Assembly: GCA_016192135.1 (NCBI GenBank)
Contig: JACPUR010000040.1
Coordinates: forward strand, 67,771-117,589
Length of the DNA stretch: 49,819 nt
Reading direction: 5' to 3'
Source: Candidatus Tectomicrobia bacterium
Lineage (GTDB): Bacteria > UBA8248
Under the pieces are notes generated by a model. That model was not told the DNA's origin. It made no database searches and saw only the letters and a program-made list of their open reading frames with translations. Shown piece after piece: positions 45,259 to 49,819 of this stretch (position 1 is the first letter of the stretch; each line of letters opens with the position of its first letter). The translations under genes were made by a program, and so were the position numbers.

Positions 45259-46191
45259 TCAGTTCCGCGCCTGGTTCTGCTTCTTCCAGGACTTCCCGCC
45301 GTCCCCGCTCCGGTAGATCGTTCCTTCCGTCGTCGAGACGAAGATCTCCTCGGGACGCTTGGGGTTCACCGCCACGGCGGCAAGTTCCTTCAACTCGGGC
45401 GACATGGAAACCCACGCGCGGCCCCCGTCCGCGCTCCGGAAGAGCCCCTGGAGCATGGCCGCGTACATGACCTGCGCGTTCCCCGGGTCCGTCGTGAACC
45501 CATGCACCGTCCGTCTCGCGGGCAGACCGCCCACGTTGAGGAAGCCTCAGAATCAGTCCGGGCTCTTGAACAGGCCCTCCGTGGTGCCCGCGTAGAGGTA
45601 GATGCCCCCCATGCCGGTCGAGAGGTTCACCGAGGCGAGGGACTTCACCTCCCCCTTCGGGCCGTCCGCCACGCGCTCCCAGCTCTTCCCGCCGTCCCGG
45701 GTGCGGTAGATGCCCTCGGCCCCGTCCCGGACGGCCGCGTGGAGCTTCTCCGTGGAGTTGGGGTCGAAGGCGAGGCCGTGGATGTCCTGGCCGCCCAAGC
45801 CCTCGCTCATCCGCGCCCAGGTGGCGCCACCATCCACCGTCTTGAAGACCCCCGCCTCGTGCGTCCCGAGGTAGATGACCTTCGGGTTCCTCATGTCCGG
45901 GGCGATGGACATGACCTCCAGCTGGGGATGCCGGGGCGAGACCTTGGCCTCCTTCCACGTCTTCCCGCCGTCCTCGCTCCGCAGGAGGGCGTGATGCGTC
46001 CCCATCCAGAGGGTTTTGCCCCCGGCGTCCGTCACGAGCGCATGGACGTGCCCGTACCGGAAGCCGTCTTTCTCTCCCTGGGATGGCGAGGCCGCCAAGC
46101 CCGGGGAAGCCGCGCCGGCGCCCGCGAGCGAGAGAAGCGCCCCAAGGGCGCACGCGCCTCGCAGATTTCTTAGGCCCAATATCCGTCTCAC
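45259..46191 (-). CDS. BNR/YCF48-like beta-propeller selenoprotein with a UFU motif, 310 aa with two in-frame UGAs
   Basis: GTG 46191 has a near-perfect AAAGGAGG and overlaps the upstream stop by four bases. A signal peptide (ACALGALLSLAGAGAASPGLAA) precedes a propeller of Asp-box repeats: RSEDGGKTW, KTVDGGATW, RTRDGGKSW, RSADGGRAW and RSGDGGKSW. The repeat between the third and fourth of these reads LFKSPD, UGA (45555-45553), Phe, UGA (45549-45547), GFLNVGGLPARRTVHGF. The two UGAs (residues 213 and 215) thus sit where an Asp-box turn would be, as U-F-U-G. The cysteine counterpart would be a CFCG metal or redox loop. Propeller repeats continue after the UGAs to TAG/TGA-free sequence up to 45259, so the gene is not truncated. 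A hairpin with a GGTCT loop follows. Confidence 0.8.
45518..45534 (-). promoter_or_regulatory. SECIS hairpin candidate with a GGTCT apical loop
   Basis: In the minus-strand RNA, GTGGGC (45534-45529) pairs with GCCCGC (45523-45518, one G-U pair) around GGTCT (45528-45524). The loop starts 18 nt after the second UGA and 24 nt after the first. As I recall, it matches the GGUCU loop of the E. coli formate dehydrogenase SECIS, making it the most convincing of the set. Confidence 0.7.
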
Positions 46192-46574
46192 GAGCGGACC
46201 TCCTTTATGGGTTCCTCCAAAACATTCTCCGCCAGGGGGACCGGCGGGGCGGCCGCTCCGCCCGCGCCCGGCTGCTGGCGCGACATCCGCCACATCATGA
46301 AGCCCATCGCGGCGGGACACGCGAGAAAGGCGAGTGTGGAGAGGAGCGAGGCCCCGGTGATGCCGAGGACGCCCCCGAAGAGAGGCAGCGCCGCCAGCAG
46401 GAGAATCGGCGCGGCGCAGCAAGCGGCCATCTTCAGGTATCCCATGTGCCCGCCGCCCGGGTGGCAGCCGGCCCCGGCCCCTTCCGGCGCGGCTCCGCTG
46501 AATGGCTCAGCTCCCTTTGACGGCTCCGGCTTACGAACCTCGGCGGGAGCGCTTTGCCGATCTTCTTTCGTCAT
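46188..46574 (-). CDS. Small Cys/Gly-rich membrane protein, 128 aa
   Basis: Begins MTKEDRQSAPAEVRKPEPSKG, a charged cytoplasmic stretch, then GAGCHPGGGHMGYLKMAACCAAPILLLAALPLF and a second hydrophobic helix (LLSTLAFLACPAAMGFMMW). CH, CC and C-P motifs facing the membrane suggest metal or heme-like binding, as in small DUF2933-type proteins. Its stop overlaps the GTG of the propeller selenoprotein gene, so it is translationally coupled. The function is unknown. Confidence 0.65.
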   Translation of the reverse strand: MTKEDRQSAPAEVRKPEPSKGAEPFSGAAPEGAGAGCHPGGGHMGYLKMAACCAAPILLLAALPLFGGVLGITGASLLSTLAFLACPAAMGFMMWRMSRQQPGAGGAAAPPVPLAENVLEEPIKEVRS

Positions 46575-46656
46575 GGATCCATACCTCCGAATGATCCCTC
46601 CATTTCCGGAAGCCCTCCCCCTCCCGAAGCGAAGAGGGAGGGCTCCCGATGTGAAA

Positions 46657-47115
46657 TTAATAAATGGAGCGGGCGTGCCCCGTGCGCTTGTCCACGATGA
46701 CCTTGTCCACGAGGGCGCCGTCCTTCGTCGTGATCTCCACGACAAAGCTGGCCGTTTCCTCCGTCACCTTCCCCGCCTTGAGGTTCGGGTTGCGGAGGTT
46801 CGTCAGGTATTGCTTGACGATGGCTTCGGCCCTCTCCTTGGTGACGGGCTCGGCGGAGGCGGGCGAGGCCTCCATCATGCGGCCGCACTCGTTCATCATC
46901 CGCATCATGCCCATCATCCCGCCCATCCCGCCTTGACCACCCATCATCCCGCCGCCCTGGCCCATCATGCCGCCTTGACCCATTCCGCCTTGCCCCATCA
47001 TGCCGGGGCCCATCATGCCCCCGCCTTGCCCGCCCATCATGCCCCCCTGGGCGAAGGCGTAGCCGGCGGCGGCGAGAGTCAGCAGTGCGGCGAGCGCGAT
47101 GATTTTTCTGTTCAT
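46657..47115 (-). CDS. Met/Gly-rich periplasmic protein with a PepSY-like C-terminus
   Basis: 152 residues. The signal peptide (IIALAALLTLAAAGYAFAQG) precedes about 60 residues of GGMMG-type repeats rich in Met, as in copper-binding periplasmic proteins, then a C-terminal module (VTKERAEAIVKQYLTNLRNPNLKAGKVTEETASFVVEI, DKVIVDKRTGHARSIY) that resembles a PepSY domain. The likely role is Cu(I) sequestration. Start ATG 47115 has GGAGGTTT upstream. It leads the minus-strand operon. Confidence 0.75.
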   Translation of the reverse strand: MNRKIIALAALLTLAAAGYAFAQGGMMGGQGGGMMGPGMMGQGGMGQGGMMGQGGGMMGGQGGMGGMMGMMRMMNECGRMMEASPASAEPVTKERAEAIVKQYLTNLRNPNLKAGKVTEETASFVVEITTKDGALVDKVIVDKRTGHARSIY

Positions 47116-47321
47116 GGGAAACCTCCATTCCGCGAAAGGCTCCGCGCCCGAAAGGCCCGGGCGCCACGGGCCCCTCTTCGGGTACGTGCCGTTTTGAAAC
47201 CAGACATTCCAAGTGAGCGCAGCGGAAACACCCCGCCCGGACCCCCGGTGCCTTCGGCCGCCCGGACAGCCGGGAGCCCGAAGGAGCGGCCCTCGGAACC
47301 CAGGGAGAACGGCGAGCGAGG

Positions 47322-47591
47322 CTAGGCGCGGGGTCTAGGAGGCGGCGTCTCGGGAAGGTGAGTCGTCTGGTCGAGGAAAGCGTAGGGGTGAGCCGCGAAA
47401 CGGGCCTGCGGCTCCGGGGGGAGAGCCGGGTGGGCCTCTCCCTTGACGGTGGTCCCGCAGGGCCGGTTCTGGGAAGGGCACGGCGAGTTGGTGCCGCACA
47501 CCGCCATCATGCCGGGCGAACACGCCATGGCCGGGAAAGATACGGCCGCCAGGAACGCGAGCGCCAGGGCCGTCATCGCCAGCTTTCTCAT
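47322..47591 (-). CDS. Small Cys-rich exported protein, 89 aa
   Basis: A signal peptide (MRKLAMTALALAFLAAVSFPAMAC) precedes a short domain with several cysteines, CSPGMMAVCGTNSPCPSQNRPCG, and a Pro/His-rich tail (HPALPPEPQARFAAHPYAF). No family is recognised. It probably binds a metal or forms disulfides in the periplasm. A start three codons upstream (47600) is possible. It is separated by about 200 bases from the Met-rich gene. Confidence 0.6.
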   Translation of the reverse strand: MRKLAMTALALAFLAAVSFPAMACSPGMMAVCGTNSPCPSQNRPCGTTVKGEAHPALPPEPQARFAAHPYAFLDQTTHLPETPPPRPRA

Positions 47592-47757
47592 GGGGTCCAT
47601 CCCGAAGCGGCGCGGGGGGAAAAGCGGGTTCCCTCCATCCAGAACCATGTTCTTTCCAAAAGATTCCCTTGTCAACGGCCCCCCTTGGCGCGGTCTGCCC
47701 CCCGGGCCTACATTCAGAGGGAGAACGCCGCCTCGGCCGCCTCCGGAGGGCGCGCAC

Positions 47758-47877
47758 ATGATGGACGGAATGGGCGGCATGGGCGGCATGATGTGGGCCG
47801 GCGGCCTGGCCTGGCTGCTCCTCCTCGTCGTCCTGGTCCTCGCCGCCGCCGCGCTGGTCAAGTATTTGAGGGCGTAG
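47758..47877 (+). CDS. Short Met-rich membrane peptide, 39 aa
   Basis: MMDGMGGMGGMMWAGGLAWLLLLVVLVLAAAALVKYLRA: a Met-rich head followed by one membrane helix, the pattern of the small peptides found next to copper-resistance genes. GGAGGG upstream at good spacing supports translation. It is divergent from the Cys-rich protein gene. Confidence 0.6.
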   Translation: MMDGMGGMGGMMWAGGLAWLLLLVVLVLAAAALVKYLRA

Positions 47878-47906
47878 CGAGGAGACAAGCGCACACTAAT
47901 CTCCTC

Positions 47907-48048
47907 CGCCGCCCTGGGCGGGGCCGTCATCGCTTGGGCAGACGTGGAAGGGCTCGGCTGGCTCGGGCTGGCGGCGGGAACAGGCGGTGCGTACTTCTGC
48001 GGAAGACCACTCAAACCGAGAACGGGGAGGGCGGTAGAGGGGGATTGA
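47907..48048 (+). pseudogene. Fragment of an MFS transporter (diverged copy of 40675-40815)
   Basis: Read in frame to TGA 48046-48048, it encodes AALGGAVIAWADVEGLGWLGL followed by a more diverged tail, matching the last 47 codons of the MFS gene at 39604-40815. The junction lies 30 bases after the small membrane peptide gene. It marks a duplication or recombination boundary of the selenoprotein island. Confidence 0.8.
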
Positions 48049-48106
48049 GGGAGGCTGTTTTTTTTCAGCGAGTCACATGCATCTTACCAAAAAGCGGAGC
48101 GACACT

Positions 48107-48874
48107 TCAGGAAAGTGATTTACCTTTCTCTTGGGTGTCGGTTCGCGGAATAAGCTCATCCTTCAGGGCGAGGACCGCTTTGCGCCGGTCATTTCTCAAG
48201 GCGGGAACTACGTAAATTTCATGCAGTACCTCGGCCAGCGCTGCCAAGATGATCCTTAAATGCTTTGCCTCCCAACCATCGTAAGAATTCTCGTGCACCT
48301 TTGAACTAGTCACCTGTTGGATCGTAAGCAGGGTATCGAAAAATTCAGGCGAAACATCACGATATATCTGCTTCAACGACTTGATTCGACTCTCATAGTC
48401 GTCACCATCAGCTTTGCTTAATACGCCTAGTTCATATACGATTTTTCGAGCGCATGCCGATGCTCCAGTCAAAAAATTGCTTTTGAGGCATCCTTCAGCT
48501 TCGGTTAGCAACTCTCGAAGGATGCGAGGAACCCGCTCGTCAAGAACAAAGAATGAAGTTGGAACCGAGTAGAAAAAAGCTCGATCCAACACATCACCAG
48601 CATCTATGTCATCCTTAAACGAAAATCTCCACCTGTCGTCGCCGCTGATCTTTCCGAGCCACTTATAATCAAGTTCCTCGAAAGTAAGGTGCATTGATTG
48701 CTTGCTACACGAATGGCACACAACGAAGAAACAGTGGCACCGCCTTTTGTCTGTCCAGTCAAAACTTACAATATCATAGATGGTGTAAGACACATGACGC
48801 CTGTTGCAGAAAGGACAGTTGTAGATCGATCCATCTACAAAGTAGCGATTATCTAAATAAGATTGGTCCGGCAT
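48107..48874 (-). CDS. DUF4145-like protein with N-terminal zinc ribbon
   Basis: 255 residues. An N-terminal zinc-ribbon (IYNCPFCNRRHV and VCHSCSKQSM) is followed by a helical DUF4145-like domain (VPRILRELLTEAEGCLKSNFLTGASACARKIVYELGVL, HENSYDGWEAKHLRIILAALAEVLHEIYVVP). DUF4145 proteins are frequent in defence and mobile regions, with no single known function. The codon use and base composition are much AT-richer than the neighbours, indicating recent acquisition next to the MFS fragment. Confidence 0.7.
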   Translation of the reverse strand: MPDQSYLDNRYFVDGSIYNCPFCNRRHVSYTIYDIVSFDWTDKRRCHCFFVVCHSCSKQSMHLTFEELDYKWLGKISGDDRWRFSFKDDIDAGDVLDRAFFYSVPTSFFVLDERVPRILRELLTEAEGCLKSNFLTGASACARKIVYELGVLSKADGDDYESRIKSLKQIYRDVSPEFFDTLLTIQQVTSSKVHENSYDGWEAKHLRIILAALAEVLHEIYVVPALRNDRRKAVLALKDELIPRTDTQEKGKSLS

Positions 48875-48901
48875 AGCTACTCCCCAGATGCCTCCCTCCC
48901 C

Positions 48902-49819
48902 CTACCCCTGCCCCTTGACGGCCTCTTTCCTTCTCGGCTCGGGGAAGACGTCCGGGTCGCAGATGACGTCGACGAGGACGGGCTTGTCCTGTTTGAGGGC
49001 CTCGGCGAAGACGGATTCCAAGTCCGCGGGGTCCTCGACGCGGTAGCCCACGGCGCCGAAGGCGCGGGCGTAGTCGTCGAAGCGGGGGTTGCCGATGCGG
49101 TCCCCGATGTAGCGGCCCCCGTAGAAGTGGCGCTGGTAGGCGCGCTCGGAGCCGAGGTTGAAGTTGTTCAGGATGACGCAGACGGTGTTGAGCCGCTCGC
49201 GCACGGCGGTCTCGAGCTCGGCCCCGTTGCAGAGAAACGCGCCGTCCCCGCTGATGGTGACTACGGGGCGGTCCGGGCAGGCGAGCTTGGCGCCGAGGCC
49301 GACGGGGTAGCCGATGCCGATGGCGGCGAGGTCCTGGGGGGCGAGGAAGCTCCGGGGGCGGAGGAACCTCTGGTATTCGTAGGTGTAGCCGGCGGCGCTC
49401 CCGGCGTCGATGGTGAGGATGGCGTCCCGGGGCAGCACCCGGGCGAGGGCGGCCTGGGCGCGGCGCGGGTCGATGGGCCTGCCGGGGAGCCTGAGGGCCG
49501 CCTCGCGGTGCCTCTCCTGGGCGGCGCACACCTGGGCGGCCTTCTCGCGCCAGGCGGGGCGGCTTCTCTTTTCCACGGCGCGCAAGAGGCCCTGGAGGAC
49601 GAGGCCGGCGTCGGCGGCGATGCCCACGTCGGCCCGGTAGGCGCGGCCGATTGAGCGGGGGTCCAGGGCGGCGTGGATGAGCTTGGCCCCCCCCGGGAGG
49701 AAGCCGGGCTTCAAGAAGCTCGTGGTGTGGGCGAGGCGGGTGCCCACGGCGAGCACCACGTCGGCCGCCTCGAAGAGGGCGCGCGCCTCGGGGAGGGTGC
49801 CCCGCCCGATGGAGCCGAG
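48902..49819 (-). CDS. Thiamine-diphosphate-dependent enzyme (acetolactate-synthase-like), partial
   Basis: The 306 visible residues lack the N-terminus, which lies beyond the right edge. The central domain reads LGSIGRGTLPEARALFEAADVVLAVGTRLAH; the C-terminal domain has the TPP/Mg motif SGDGAFLCNGAELETAVRERLNTVCVILNN (GDG-x25-NN) and QDLAAIGIGYPVGLGAKLA. Such enzymes include acetolactate synthase, benzoylformate decarboxylase and relatives; the reaction cannot be set. The stop is TAG 48904-48902. Confidence 0.82.
   Translation of the reverse strand, partial: LGSIGRGTLPEARALFEAADVVLAVGTRLAHTTSFLKPGFLPGGAKLIHAALDPRSIGRAYRADVGIAADAGLVLQGLLRAVEKRSRPAWREKAAQVCAAQERHREAALRLPGRPIDPRRAQAALARVLPRDAILTIDAGSAAGYTYEYQRFLRPRSFLAPQDLAAIGIGYPVGLGAKLACPDRPVVTISGDGAFLCNGAELETAVRERLNTVCVILNNFNLGSERAYQRHFYGGRYIGDRIGNPRFDDYARAFGAVGYRVEDPADLESVFAEALKQDKPVLVDVICDPDVFPEPRRKEAVKGQG

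Noticed and set aside
605-46191. UGA might be a sense codon for Trp or Gly in an alternative genetic code
   Set aside because: TGA is used as an ordinary stop in many intact genes here (for example the DUF1007, MFS and MqnE genes), and the in-frame UGAs sit at or beside Cys-type motif positions rather than at random.

Overview
The window is a high-GC bacterial chromosome segment. It looks like an uncultured Gram-negative lineage: there are several lipoprotein or periplasmic signal peptides, a DUF1207-type outer-membrane protein, and menaquinone made by the futalosine route. Palindromic intergenic repeats (a GTAGGGGCG family and a GTCATTCTGAGCG family) resemble those of metagenome-assembled phyla, but the taxon cannot be fixed from this sequence alone. 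I see no rRNA, tRNA or CRISPR array.

The most important observation is that this genome appears to read UGA as selenocysteine. Five genes carry seven in-frame TGA codons, most of them at known or expected redox-cysteine positions: a carboxymuconolactone decarboxylase/AhpD-like protein (CxxU, 605-871), a DUF411 protein (U-G-C-C, 40961-41440), a TlpA/thioredoxin-like protein whose whole active site is UxxU (42781-43296), a PCYCGC-motif protein (UxxC, 43337-43825) and a BNR/YCF48-like beta-propeller with a UFU motif (45259-46191). Each has a short GC-rich hairpin whose apical loop lies about 17-24 nt after the UGA, as expected of a bacterial SECIS element. Four of the five sit in one island (40.9-47.9 kb) with a CcdA/TauE-like membrane protein, an SCO1/SenC copper chaperone, a Rieske protein and Met/Cys-rich small proteins. 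I read this island as a multi-selenoprotein extracytoplasmic redox and copper-handling system. It is flanked by the intact MFS gene on the left and a diverged copy of that gene's 3' end on the right (47907-48048).

Layout: 0-1.5 kb, selenoprotein CMD and a RelE/ParE toxin-antitoxin pair. 1.6-5.5 kb, MgtC, a PPC-domain protein, a deaminase-type amidohydrolase and MqnC. 5.5-9.7 kb, a molybdopterin oxidoreductase flanked by two paralogous ICMT-like membrane methyltransferases. 9.8-14.3 kb, a sugar-type ABC importer with its ATPase divergent. 14.4-18 kb, a repeat element, an MqnA-amidase in-frame fusion and MqnE. 18-22 kb, a small acidic/basic protein, a glutathione-peroxidase tail fragment, a lipoprotein, a metallo-beta-lactamase-fold protein and a DUF1207 protein. 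22-25.5 kb, a quinone oxidoreductase, an AT-rich three-gene PIN/TIGR04255 cassette and an SDR. 26-31.3 kb, a zinc regulon (zur-znuC-znuB divergent from znuA-DUF1007-NicO) around a perfect Zur-like palindrome. 31.3-40.8 kb, housekeeping and stress genes (VOC, DedA, ThrB, PncA, LMW-PTP, secreted DUF151-PDZ, HDOD, tRNase Z-like, ABM, YjbQ, cupin, MFS). 40.9-47.9 kb, the selenoprotein island. 48.1-48.9 kb, an AT-rich DUF4145-like gene. The right edge holds a truncated thiamine-diphosphate enzyme.

Gene identities rest on motif and family recall without database searches. Selenocysteine insertion is an inference from reading-frame continuity, motif position and hairpin geometry; no selA/B/C/D gene lies inside the window.
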